A stretch of 26,301 nucleotides of DNA from Nitrosomonas sp. UBA6494 (GCA_002435335.1 DJMI01000081.1:2829-29129); one strand, 5' to 3'; shown: positions 1 through 7,340, counted from the stretch's first letter. Program-made: numbers and translations. The notes: a model not told the origin generated them from the sequence alone.

Positions 1-27
1 TCTCGCCTCGTCTTGTTTAAAAATCTG

Positions 28-46
28 AATTTTTAGAGATGCCCTT
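28..46 (-). repeat. 19-bp repeat copy downstream of yidC
   Basis: On the minus strand this reads AAGGGCATCTCTAAAAATT. It matches 2060-2078 on the plus strand at 17 of 19 positions, in opposite orientation. The two copies bracket yidC and point outward. This one lies immediately after the yidC stop codon and partly overlaps an AT-rich inverted repeat (TAAAAAT 18-24 / ATTTTTA 29-35). It may be the end of a dispersed repeat or mobile element cut by the window edge. Only two copies are visible, so family membership is inference. Confidence 0.35.
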
Positions 47-47
47 A

Positions 48-1976
48 TTACTTTTTCTTCCTGGGCTTCCGAGTCGCCGGAGAAGTTATTTTTGTTTTTG
101 CCGTAGTAGCGGAGATTTGCTTTGCAGATGCTGCTGCCGGCTCATCCGTTTTTTGCGATTGATCTGAAGCTGTCTCTGATTCAATTGAAGTTTTCTCTTC
201 GGCTTGTTCCGCAACAGATTCAATTACTTCCGCATTGCCTTTTTCCGACTCCGGTTTGTTTTTAATTTTTCTCTTTGACTTATCTTTATTGGCACTGGCT
301 TCGGCTTTATTTTCAAACATGCGAGTGATTTGCCATTGCTGTGCGATGGACAAAATATTGTTGCACAGTGAATACAACACTAAACCTGCCGGGAAGAAGA
401 AAAAGAAAATACTGAATGCAAGCGGCATGATTTGCATCACTTTCGCCTGAATCGGATCGGTCGGTGTGGGACTCAGTTTGGATTGCACCCACATCGATAT
501 GCCCATAATCACCGGTAGTACATAGTACGGATCGGGAACCGACATGTCGGTAATCCACAACGCAAAAGGAGCATAACGCAGCTCAACAGCAGCCATCAAA
601 GTCCAAAACAATGCAATAAATACAGGAATCTGAACCAAGATCGGCAGACATCCACCCATTGGATTGATTTTTTCTTCTTTATAAAACTCCATCATCGCCT
701 GATGCATGCGCTGACGGTCGCTGGCATATTGCTCACGTATTCGTTGCAATTTCGGCGTTACCACTCGCAGTTTCGCCATTGAGCGATACCCGGCGGCAGA
801 TAGTGGAAAGAACAGCAATTTGACGGTCAACGTCAAAAGAATAATCGCGTAACCCCAATTATCTGTCCAGCCGTGATAAAAAGATAACAACCAGAATAAC
901 GGAACCGCCAATATGGTCAACCAACCGTAGTCAACGGTTAACTCTAGTCCTGGCGCTAACTCCGCTAGTTTATCTTGTTCTTGTGGACCGGCATAAAACG
1001 GCATTGCGATATTTTTTGTCTCGCCAACTTCAATCGCACCAACCGGGGCAATGACGCCTGCTGTATATTGATTGTGTGACAAGCGTTTGGCAAAAAATTC
1101 GCGCGGGGTGTTTTGCGGCGGCAACCAGGCTGTTAAAAAGTAATGCTCCAGCATGGCGATCCAGCCGTTATCGGCATTGGTTGGGTACTCTGCTTTATTT
1201 TTATCTAATTCGGAAAATTTTATTTTTAGAAATTTTTCTGCATCGGTATACATCGCCGGACCGGTGTACGAATGCACCAGTGAGCTGGATCCGCTCGGTT
1301 CATTACCGTCGCGCAGCATTTGGAAATATGAGAATGGCATAATCATCGCATTGCTTTGATTAGTAATCTCAAATCCAACATCAATAACGTAGCTGCCACG
1401 ATAAAAGGTAAAAATCTTAGCGACTTGAATACCGTTTTCTTCCGCTGCCAACAAGCGTACAGTTACTTTGTCTTGCCCGGATTCCAGGCGATATTCGTAG
1501 TTGTTCGAATCGACTGAATATTTGGTTTTGTGATTGGGTAAATCGCTTCCGATTAACCCGGATTGAGCAACATGAAAGCGTGCCGTCTTGTCCAGCAACA
1601 GTTCGTAGGGTTTACTCGGGTCTTCTCTCGACGGATGATCGATCAAACCCAATTGCCTGATGTCGCCGCCGGCGGTATCGATTTCGACGATTATTTTATC
1701 CGTGATTACTTTGATCTTATCGCCGATGGCAAATAAATTGGGCGTAACGGAAGGACTGACACCCTCGATTTCAGATACCGTTCCGGAACCTGACGCAGAC
1801 GCGGTCAACTCATCGCCTGGAACAGGCAACGGATCATGTCGCTGATTCGGGGCATTAGAATCCACTGCCGACATTACTTGGGAGGCTGGAGGATATAATT
1901 CTTTTTGCCACGCATCCCATAAGAAAAGCAGAGATGTTGAAAAAATAATAATTAAAACAAGGCGTCTAGTTTCCAT
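48..1976 (-). CDS. yidC: Membrane protein insertase YidC
   Basis: YidC inserts inner-membrane proteins and assists their folding, alone or with SecYEG. The 642-residue product starts with a membrane anchor (about residues 6-23). The large periplasmic P1 domain follows to about residue 345, then the conserved insertase core of five membrane segments, with typical stretches such as GYRSMAKLRVVTPKLQRIRE, NPMGGCLPILVQIPVFIALF and FFFFFPAGLVLYSLCNNILS. The protein is longer than E. coli YidC (548 aa). The excess is a tail of about 85 residues after the last membrane segment, rich in Lys, Glu, Ala and Ser and ending in KPRKKK. Such tails bind ribosomes in some other bacteria; that role here is inference. 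It follows yidD by 134 bp in the rpmH-rnpA-yidD-yidC order. The start ATG has no clear Shine-Dalgarno sequence. Confidence 0.97.
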   Translation of the reverse strand: METRRLVLIIIFSTSLLFLWDAWQKELYPPASQVMSAVDSNAPNQRHDPLPVPGDELTASASGSGTVSEIEGVSPSVTPNLFAIGDKIKVITDKIIVEIDTAGGDIRQLGLIDHPSREDPSKPYELLLDKTARFHVAQSGLIGSDLPNHKTKYSVDSNNYEYRLESGQDKVTVRLLAAEENGIQVAKIFTFYRGSYVIDVGFEITNQSNAMIMPFSYFQMLRDGNEPSGSSSLVHSYTGPAMYTDAEKFLKIKFSELDKNKAEYPTNADNGWIAMLEHYFLTAWLPPQNTPREFFAKRLSHNQYTAGVIAPVGAIEVGETKNIAMPFYAGPQEQDKLAELAPGLELTVDYGWLTILAVPLFWLLSFYHGWTDNWGYAIILLTLTVKLLFFPLSAAGYRSMAKLRVVTPKLQRIREQYASDRQRMHQAMMEFYKEEKINPMGGCLPILVQIPVFIALFWTLMAAVELRYAPFALWITDMSVPDPYYVLPVIMGISMWVQSKLSPTPTDPIQAKVMQIMPLAFSIFFFFFPAGLVLYSLCNNILSIAQQWQITRMFENKAEASANKDKSKRKIKNKPESEKGNAEVIESVAEQAEEKTSIESETASDQSQKTDEPAAASAKQISATTAKTKITSPATRKPRKKK

Positions 1977-2059
1977 TATTTTTTATTAAATTGAGTAATA
2001 TTTTTCGGCTTTGCGATTTCATTTTGCAACTTACGGTAAAATCAAGCAAAACTTTTTTA

Positions 2060-2078
2060 AAGGTCATCTCTAAACATT
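2060..2078 (+). repeat. 19-bp repeat copy upstream of yidC
   Basis: Reads AAGGTCATCTCTAAACATT and is the partner of the inverted copy at 28-46, with two mismatches. It lies in the 134 bp gap between the yidC start and the yidD stop, which otherwise shows no hairpin or gene. Confidence 0.35.
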
Positions 2079-2110
2079 ATTTAATCGATACAAGAACTTA
2101 CTTGCGACAC

Positions 2111-2320
2111 TCAGGGAACAGGTTCATACCCACCCTTACTCCATGGATTGCATCGCAGTATGCGCCATACGCTGAGTTTGGTACCGCGTATCAAACCATA
2201 TTTTTTATATGCTTCACATGCATATTGTGAGCAGGTTGGGCTAAAACGACATGACGGCGGAAGAAGGGGGCTGATACAGTACTGATAGCATTTAATGAGG
2301 GCTATAATTAAGCGGGACAT
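2111..2320 (-). CDS. yidD: Membrane protein insertion efficiency factor YidD
   Basis: YidD is a small, positively charged, membrane-associated protein that helps YidC-dependent insertion. The 69-residue product shows the family hallmarks: an amphipathic N-terminus (LIIALIKCYQYCISPLLPPS), then CRFSPTCSQYACEAYKKYG with three of the conserved cysteines, and a C-terminal WRILRCNPWSKGGYEPVP. The length is normal, since many family members are 70-85 aa. Its start overlaps the last 13 bp of rnpA, as in many bacteria, so translation is probably coupled; no independent Shine-Dalgarno sequence is visible. Confidence 0.95.
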   Translation of the reverse strand: MSRLIIALIKCYQYCISPLLPPSCRFSPTCSQYACEAYKKYGLIRGTKLSVWRILRCNPWSKGGYEPVP

Positions 2321-2670
2321 TGCTGTAATTGAATCATGAGTAACCGCATTTCAATGATAACTTTTGCTGCATCATCTTTATTTACTGAGCGTTTTAGCCG
2401 CACCACCCAATCCATGTTTTTTAGGTTAACGTGATCACGCGACAATCTAAAATTTTCACGTAGTATTCGTTTAATCCAATTGCGTTTAACCGCATGCCGC
2501 ATCATCTTTTTCGATACGATCAAACCTAACCTCTCATGGCCCGTATCATTCGGTTTAATATAAACCTGAATAAAATCACCGCTGATTTGGTGCTTAAAAT
2601 TTAATACCGCAAAAAACTCCGTTGATTTACGCAGTCTGCAATATTTGGGTAGTCTAAATTTAGACTGAAT
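2308..2670 (-). CDS. rnpA: Ribonuclease P protein component, start codon probably AUU
   Basis: RnpA is the protein subunit that helps the RNase P RNA mature tRNA 5' ends. The frame contains the typical LPKYCRLRKSTEFFAVL N-terminus and the signature RLGLIVSKKMMRHAVKRNWIKR; the family RNR motif reads RNW here. The open frame runs from directly after the rpmH stop codon (2671-2673). It has no ATG, GTG or TTG until the TTG at 2521-2523, which would remove the first half of a compact domain. The ATT at 2668-2670 gives 120 residues, about the E. coli length (119), with the same number of residues before the first conserved proline to within one. An AGGTG lies 8 nt upstream of it, inside rpmH. CTG at 2632-2634 is the other option but lacks a ribosome site. 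The gene overlaps yidD by 13 bp. Gene identity is certain; the start is inferred. Confidence 0.93.
   Translation of the reverse strand: MQSKFRLPKYCRLRKSTEFFAVLNFKHQISGDFIQVYIKPNDTGHERLGLIVSKKMMRHAVKRNWIKRILRENFRLSRDHVNLKNMDWVVRLKRSVNKDDAAKVIIEMRLLMIQLQQCPA
2651..2666. repeat. 16-bp perfect palindrome at the rpmH-rnpA junction
   Basis: AGTCTAAATTTAGACT reads identically on both strands. In the mRNA it can form a 6-bp stem with an AAUU loop, beginning 5 nt inside rnpA if rnpA starts at ATT 2670. It could limit rnpA initiation or be a protein site; neither is shown. Confidence 0.6.
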
Positions 2671-2808
2671 CTAATTAACACCTAATCTAGCTCGTCCCTT
2701 AGCTCGGCGAGCACGTATAACCGCTGCGCCGCCGCGTGTTTTCATGCGCACTAAAAATCCATGCGTACGCTTTCTCTTGGTTACTGAAGGTTGATAAGTA
2801 CGTTTCAT
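2671..2808 (-). CDS. rpmH: 50S ribosomal protein L34
   Basis: L34 is a small basic protein of the large ribosomal subunit. The 45-residue product begins MKRTYQPSVTKRKRTHGFLV and continues with the family's Arg/Lys-rich RMKTRGGAAVIRARRAKGRA, an almost complete match to bacterial L34 over its usual length. The gene is the first of the rpmH-rnpA-yidD-yidC group. It has a good sigma-70 promoter about 48 bp upstream and an AGAGAG ribosome-binding region before the ATG. Its TAG stop codon is directly followed, in the same frame, by rnpA. Confidence 0.97.
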   Translation of the reverse strand: MKRTYQPSVTKRKRTHGFLVRMKTRGGAAVIRARRAKGRARLGVN

Positions 2809-3133
2809 TTTTCTCTCTAAACTCTCTAAAATTTATTGGATCAATAAAACCGCGTATTACAACTTGATATGGGTATTGATGTCAATATATTTATTCGATT
2901 CCGGAATTCTGTCTCGTCAATAATTTGTTGGGATCTTCAGATTCTAAAAGCGCTCAGTGATTTCGGATTCAACAGTAATATTTTTTGGAAGAACGCAAAA
3001 TAATGTTCAAAGTGATTTTTTCGCGTATACTGCCCGGCTGCTAGAATTAACCAGATTTAAGTGTAAAAAACAATCTGGGAGCAAGTGCAAATAAACATAT
3101 ATATTTAAAATTGGCTTTTAGCAGGGAGAAGTT
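2809..3133. other. Intergenic control region between rpmH and a secreted-protein gene
   Basis: This 325 bp gap separates two divergent genes. It holds the rpmH promoter at its left end. On the plus strand a possible -10 (TATACT, 3026-3031) lacks a good -35. A 7-bp inverted repeat (CCAGATT 3051-3057 / AATCTGG 3072-3078) would fall in the leader of the gene at 3134. dnaA and DnaA-box clusters, often next to rpmH, are not seen. Confidence 0.6.
2856..2885 (-). promoter_or_regulatory. Sigma-70 promoter of rpmH-rnpA
   Basis: On the minus strand a perfect -35 TTGACA (2880-2885) is followed after 18 bp by TGTAAT (2856-2861, five of six consensus bases). Transcription would begin near 2849, leaving a leader of about 40 nt before the rpmH ATG. 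Confidence 0.7.
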
Positions 3134-3571
3134 ATGTACAAATTTTTTTCAAGTTTATTATTATTCTCATTACTTGCATTACCCATTAGTGTTTCCGCTC
3201 ATGAAGGAGAAGATCACGAGCATGAAGAAGCCGCCGCTTCAACTGAACTGGAAAGTGGCAATGGATGGCGTTTGGTGCGTACGGTTGGACTGGGTGACTC
3301 AGGAAAAATTATTTACCTGGTGCTCGTCGATCATGCGGTTCATACGGATAGAACAATTTATAGCGCAGCCATCAATCGTTTATGCGGACAAAACGATGAA
3401 TTTTGCCGAATCAGATTTTGGAGCCAAGAGAAATACGTTCCAGAAAAAGCAAGTATGACTGTAGAGCAAAATAAACAACTCAGAGCAGATTATCTGGTCA
3501 ACAAAGAAGCTGGCATGAAGTATTTGCGTTGGTCATGCAGCGTCAATCCTGATAAAAACCATTGTTTCTAA
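3134..3571 (+). CDS. Small secreted His/Glu-rich protein, unknown function
   Basis: I do not recognise a named family. The 145-residue product has a clear signal peptide: MYKFF, a Leu/Ser-rich core and a likely cleavage site SVSA-H after residue 22. The mature protein would begin HEGEDHEHEE, an acidic, histidine-rich stretch that could bind a metal ion. Four cysteines (C84, C91, C135, C144) would allow two disulfides in the periplasm. The stretch between about 76 and 135 looks like a compact domain, with RLCGQNDEFCRIRFW and a C-terminal LRWSCSVNPDKNHC. A GGGAG ribosome site sits 6 nt before the ATG. The gene stands alone, divergent from rpmH and convergent with lpd. Metal binding is inference from composition only. 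Confidence 0.85.
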   Translation: MYKFFSSLLLFSLLALPISVSAHEGEDHEHEEAAASTELESGNGWRLVRTVGLGDSGKIIYLVLVDHAVHTDRTIYSAAINRLCGQNDEFCRIRFWSQEKYVPEKASMTVEQNKQLRADYLVNKEAGMKYLRWSCSVNPDKNHCF

Positions 3572-3592
3572 TAATGCGTTGAGTACTTGAGC

Positions 3593-3629
3593 ACTGATTA
3601 CGTTCGTGCTATTCACAAACGTAATCAGT
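3593..3629. terminator. Hairpin between convergent genes
   Basis: ACTGATTACGTT (3593-3604) and AACGTAATCAGT (3618-3629) form a perfect 12-bp stem. After one mismatch three more pairs (GTG 3606-3608 / CAC 3614-3616) close a 5-nt loop. It sits between the stop codons of the gene at 3134 and of lpd, so it could end transcription from both sides. Neither side has a run of T, so it is not a textbook intrinsic terminator. Confidence 0.5.
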
Positions 3630-3645
3630 AACTGTGAGACATTGC

Positions 3646-5106
3646 TCAAATATGTAAAGCGCGTTTGTTCACACCTAACGCAGCTTCATGAAACACTTCC
3701 GATAAAGATGGATGTGCGTGAATGATGCATGCAATATCCTCGCTACTGGCTGAAAATTTCATCGCCATTACTGCTTCTGAAATCAACTCTGAAACATGGG
3801 GGCCGATCATATGCACACCCAATACACGGTCCGTATTTTCATCTGCGATTACTTTGACAAAACCACTGGTTTCCCCCATTGCACGAGCCCTGCCGTTTGC
3901 TATAAAAGGAAATTGACCGACTTTATACGCAACACCGGCTGCTTTTAATTCTTGTTCATTTTTTCCAACCCATGCGATTTCGGGTGCCGTGTAAATGACC
4001 CACGGAATAGTATTAAAATCGACGGTCTCATTCTCGTACGGCAAGCCTTTCTCTTGATGCGATATCATTTCGGCTACCGTAACACCTTCTTCCGAAGCTT
4101 TATGCGCCAGCATTGGGCCGCGCACGACATCGCCGATCGCATAAACATTTGATAGATTAGTACGGCAATACTGATCAACCACGACGAAACCTCGTTCATC
4201 CAGCGCCAAACCATTCTCCGTTGCGCCTAATCCGGTCGTATTTGGAACGCGCCCAATAGCTACGATTAATTTATCGACATCTAACATCTGCATTTGGCTT
4301 TCCGCATCAAGATACTGAATAGCCACAACATCATTATCAGCTTTGATCGATTGAATTTTAACGCCGGTTTGGATCTTCAATCCCGGTTCTTTTGCAAAAG
4401 CACTTTTTGCTTCTTTGGCAATTTGCTCATCGGCTGCCATTAAAAATTCCGGCATTGCCTCCAAAATAGTGACTTCGGAGCCGAGCCTGCGCCATACACT
4501 CCCCATTTCCAACCCAATCACACCCGCACCGATAACACCTAAGCGTTTAGGTATTTCCGTCATTGCTAAAGCGCCGGAATTATCAAGAATTCTATTATTA
4601 TCAATCGTAATCAAAGGTAACGGTCTAGGTACAGAGCCGGTCGCAATAATGATATGTTTTGCCAGTACGGTTTCAGTATTACCACTGTCATCGACTTTGA
4701 CCTGCCAGATTTTAGTATCGGATTCCTGTTGCAATAGCGTACCCTTGCCATGCATCGCTTTTACTTTGTTTTTTTTGAATAACGAGGAAATGCCGGTAGT
4801 GAATGTTGTTACGATTTTATCTTTACGCGCAATCATGGTAGGCACGTCAATCGAAGCTTGCCCAGCAGTAATTCCATGCGCAGAAAGTTTGTGCTTTATC
4901 TGAAAATAATTCTCAGAAGATTCGAGCAATGCCTTGGATGGAATACAGCCAACATTCAAGCAGGTACCGCCAAGACTCGCTTTACCTTTAGCATTTTTCC
5001 ATTCATCAATACATACAGCATTTAGCCCCAGTTGCGCACAGCGGATTGCTGCAACATAACCTCCCGGACCGGCACCTATAACTGCCACATCAAATACTTC
5101 TGACAT
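3646..5106 (-). CDS. lpd: Dihydrolipoyl dehydrogenase
   Basis: This FAD enzyme is the E3 component of 2-oxoacid dehydrogenase complexes and reoxidises dihydrolipoamide with NAD+. The 486-residue product shows the N-terminal FAD loop GAGPGG (11-16) and the redox disulfide in GGTCLNVGCIPSK (C49, C54). It also has the NAD loop VIGAGVIGLEMGSVW, the second FAD motif YAIGDVV, and the C-terminal HAHPSLSEVFHEA carrying the catalytic His-Glu pair. The short KNAKGKAS insertion before the active-site cysteines is usual in betaproteobacterial Lpd. An AAGG lies 8 nt before the ATG. It is the last gene of the minus-strand block, 45 bp after nagZ. No genes for E1 or E2 are nearby, so the complex served cannot be read from the context. 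Confidence 0.96.
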   Translation of the reverse strand: MSEVFDVAVIGAGPGGYVAAIRCAQLGLNAVCIDEWKNAKGKASLGGTCLNVGCIPSKALLESSENYFQIKHKLSAHGITAGQASIDVPTMIARKDKIVTTFTTGISSLFKKNKVKAMHGKGTLLQQESDTKIWQVKVDDSGNTETVLAKHIIIATGSVPRPLPLITIDNNRILDNSGALAMTEIPKRLGVIGAGVIGLEMGSVWRRLGSEVTILEAMPEFLMAADEQIAKEAKSAFAKEPGLKIQTGVKIQSIKADNDVVAIQYLDAESQMQMLDVDKLIVAIGRVPNTTGLGATENGLALDERGFVVVDQYCRTNLSNVYAIGDVVRGPMLAHKASEEGVTVAEMISHQEKGLPYENETVDFNTIPWVIYTAPEIAWVGKNEQELKAAGVAYKVGQFPFIANGRARAMGETSGFVKVIADENTDRVLGVHMIGPHVSELISEAVMAMKFSASSEDIACIIHAHPSLSEVFHEAALGVNKRALHI

Positions 5107-5151
5107 AATTAAACCTTATAAACAATTGAAGTAAATCTTTACCATCCATCA

Positions 5152-6201
5152 CTACAATGGCAATTCGCCACTTTCACAACCGATAGCGCCAATTTCACGC
5201 ACCGCGTGAACATATTCGCCATTTTCTCGCAATTTGATCAAAGATCCAAAATGATTTCTGCCATGCATGCGTGCCAGTCGCGCTTGGCTGGTGGTCGGCA
5301 TTTCCCATTTCAGATTCGCTAGAATTTCATCGGCACCGGAAGGATTGTTACAAACCAAAATCATATCGCACCCGGCCTGCAATGCGGTTTGTGCCCGCAA
5401 TAACATCGATTCCAAGTAATCTCCTGCGCCACGCATAGTCAAATCGTCGCTAAAGACGCATCCTTCAAACTGCAATTGTTCGCGCAATATTTTTTGCAAC
5501 CAGATTGTCGAAAAACCCGCCGGCTTCGCATCGATCTGCGGATAAATCACATGCGCGGACATTATTCCGGTCAGTCCTGCTTCAATCAAATGTTGGAACG
5601 GAATTAAATCATTGGCCGCAATTTCCGGATAAGATCGATGATCAATCGATTTCTCAAGATGTGAATCCGCCCGAATATAACCATGACCGGGAAAATGCTT
5701 TCCAATTGCAGGAAAGCCGCCTTTTTTCAAGCCTAGCATTAAATGGTGCGCTAATTCCGCAACCACTTGAGGATCTTGATGGAATGCACGATCCCCTATC
5801 ACGCCGCTATTTCCATGATCGATATCGAGAACGGGCGTGAAACTAAAATCGATGCCGCACGCATTTAATTCAGCCGCCAATACAAACCCGACTTGCTTTG
5901 TCAGATGACGTGCACGTGCTGGGTATTTGTTCCATAGTTTTCCCAACTCCCGCATTGCAGGCAACTTGGTAAAATCTTTCTGAAAGCGTTGTACACGACC
6001 ACCTTCATGATCGACTGAAATCAACAAATGAGGTGTACGCAACTGATGGATTTTTAGCGTCAAATCCGATAATTGATGGTGATCGGTATAATTGCGTGCA
6101 AATAAAATTACGCCGCCTGTCATCGGATGCATTAATCTTTTTACATCGTCAGCTGCCAGGTCTACACCGGCAATATCCACCATGACGGGACCAAGCGACA
6201 T
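5152..6201 (-). CDS. nagZ: Beta-N-acetylhexosaminidase NagZ
   Basis: NagZ is a cytoplasmic glycoside hydrolase of family 3. It removes N-acetylglucosamine from anhydro-muropeptides during peptidoglycan recycling. The 349-residue product has the family's single TIM-barrel domain, with VDHEGGRVQRF near residue 65 and KHFPGHGYIRADSH, the loop that carries the catalytic histidine. The nucleophile region is FSDDLTM (D252/D253). Length is close to the E. coli enzyme (341 aa). It lies 3 bp downstream of acpS, so the two are almost certainly cotranscribed. NagZ products can also signal AmpC beta-lactamase induction in some bacteria, but no ampR or ampC is visible here. Confidence 0.95.
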   Translation of the reverse strand: MSLGPVMVDIAGVDLAADDVKRLMHPMTGGVILFARNYTDHHQLSDLTLKIHQLRTPHLLISVDHEGGRVQRFQKDFTKLPAMRELGKLWNKYPARARHLTKQVGFVLAAELNACGIDFSFTPVLDIDHGNSGVIGDRAFHQDPQVVAELAHHLMLGLKKGGFPAIGKHFPGHGYIRADSHLEKSIDHRSYPEIAANDLIPFQHLIEAGLTGIMSAHVIYPQIDAKPAGFSTIWLQKILREQLQFEGCVFSDDLTMRGAGDYLESMLLRAQTALQAGCDMILVCNNPSGADEILANLKWEMPTTSQARLARMHGRNHFGSLIKLRENGEYVHAVREIGAIGCESGELPL

Positions 6202-6204
6202 TGC

Positions 6205-6582
6205 TTACGCTTCCAATACGACAAAAGCACAAACGATTGTGCGTTCGTCGCTAATCGACAGATGATGCTGCCGAATGCCTTTGTCGTTGAGTAATTGATC
6301 AAGCTGCGGGTGAAATTCAAAAAAGGGTTTGCCCAAATCATCATGAGCAATAGTGATATACGACAAATTAACCGGGTGACGCAAACCGGTTCCCATGGCT
6401 TTTGCTAAAGCTTCTTTAGCAGCAAACCGTCCGGCAAGATACAAAATTGGCTTATGGCTTTCGCGAAACTCATTCCATTCGCTATCGGTCAGAATGCGAC
6501 GTGCAAAACGATCTCCATATCGTTCCAATGATTGTTCGATTCGCGACGATTCGACAATATCGGTACCGATGCCATAAATCAT
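6205..6582 (-). CDS. acpS: Holo-[acyl-carrier-protein] synthase
   Basis: AcpS transfers the 4'-phosphopantetheine group from coenzyme A to apo acyl carrier protein, activating it for fatty acid synthesis. The 125-residue product has both signature motifs: GIGTDIVE with the Mg-binding Asp (D8), and AGRFAAKEALAKAMGTG with the catalytic Glu (E57). Length is normal for the trimeric AcpS type. The start ATG overlaps the pdxJ stop by 4 bp, a sign of translational coupling. The pdxJ-acpS order is widely conserved in proteobacteria. Confidence 0.96.
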   Translation of the reverse strand: MIYGIGTDIVESSRIEQSLERYGDRFARRILTDSEWNEFRESHKPILYLAGRFAAKEALAKAMGTGLRHPVNLSYITIAHDDLGKPFFEFHPQLDQLLNDKGIRQHHLSISDERTIVCAFVVLEA

Positions 6583-7304
6583 CGACGCGCCTCTAGCATC
6601 AATTGCTTCATTTCCTGCACCGCTTGCTTAAAGCCGACAAATATAGCGCGCCCGACAATCGCATGGCCAATGTTTAATTCGGAAATTTCCGGGATGGCAG
6701 CGATCGATTGTACGTTGTCATAATGCAACCCGTGTCCAGCATTTACTTTTAATCCCAAATCGATTCCACAGGCCACAGCCTTCACGATATCGTTAAACTG
6801 TTTTTGCTGCGCCTCTATTGTAGGTGCATCAGCATAACCTCCAGTGTGAATTTCGATTACCGGAGCACCGGCACGCGCAGCCGCATCAATTTGCCTGGAA
6901 TCGGCGTTTATGAACAAGGATACTCGAATACCCGCCTCCCCCAATCGTTGGCAGGCACGTTTGACACTATCGAAGTATTTGATGACATCCAATCCGCCTT
7001 CAGTTGTCAGTTCTTCACGCCTTTCAGGAACAAGACAAATATCATGCGGTTTTATTTTCAATGCAATTGCGATCATTTCAGCCGTAATGGCACTTTCCAG
7101 ATTCATTCGACTCGTTAAGCGCTCTCGCAAAATCTCGACATCGCGATCCTGAATATGTCGACGATCCTCTCTTAAATGCAACGTAATCGCATCGGCCCCC
7201 GCTGATTCAGCGATCAGAGCCGCTTCGATCGGATCCGGATAAATAGTGTGGCGTGCTTGCCTTAACGTCGCCACATGATCAATATTAACCCCTAATTCAA
7301 TCAT
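6579..7304 (-). CDS. pdxJ: Pyridoxine 5'-phosphate synthase
   Basis: PdxJ closes the pyridine ring of vitamin B6 by condensing 3-amino-2-oxopropyl phosphate (1-amino-acetone 3-phosphate) with 1-deoxyxylulose 5-phosphate. The N-terminus LGVNIDHVATLRQAR, the stretch DPIEAALIAESAGADAITLH and the signature LREDRRHIQDRDVEIL identify it. Other family features are LVPERREELTTEGG, the Glu of IEIHTGGYA and the C-terminal NIGHAIVGRAIFVG phosphate site. I chose ATG 7304 (241 aa) over GTG 7313 because it matches family N-termini and has AAGAGTG upstream at a suitable distance. The gene lies only 36 bp after era, where recO usually sits. Confidence 0.95.
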   Translation of the reverse strand: MIELGVNIDHVATLRQARHTIYPDPIEAALIAESAGADAITLHLREDRRHIQDRDVEILRERLTSRMNLESAITAEMIAIALKIKPHDICLVPERREELTTEGGLDVIKYFDSVKRACQRLGEAGIRVSLFINADSRQIDAAARAGAPVIEIHTGGYADAPTIEAQQKQFNDIVKAVACGIDLGLKVNAGHGLHYDNVQSIAAIPEISELNIGHAIVGRAIFVGFKQAVQEMKQLMLEARR

Positions 7305-7340
7305 CTTCAGCACTCTTGATTCAAAGAGTCATTCCTCGTT

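Noticed and set aside
2308..2523. Short rnpA starting at TTG 2523 (71 aa)
   Set aside because: It would remove the conserved N-terminal half of the RnpA fold, and the frame upstream clearly encodes that half.
2809..3133. Possible replication origin next to rpmH
   Set aside because: No dnaA, no DnaA-box cluster and no repeated AT-rich 13-mers were seen.
4415..4903. 162-codon open frame on the plus strand opposite lpd
   Set aside because: It lies entirely within lpd, whose motifs are intact, and the product resembles no protein I know.
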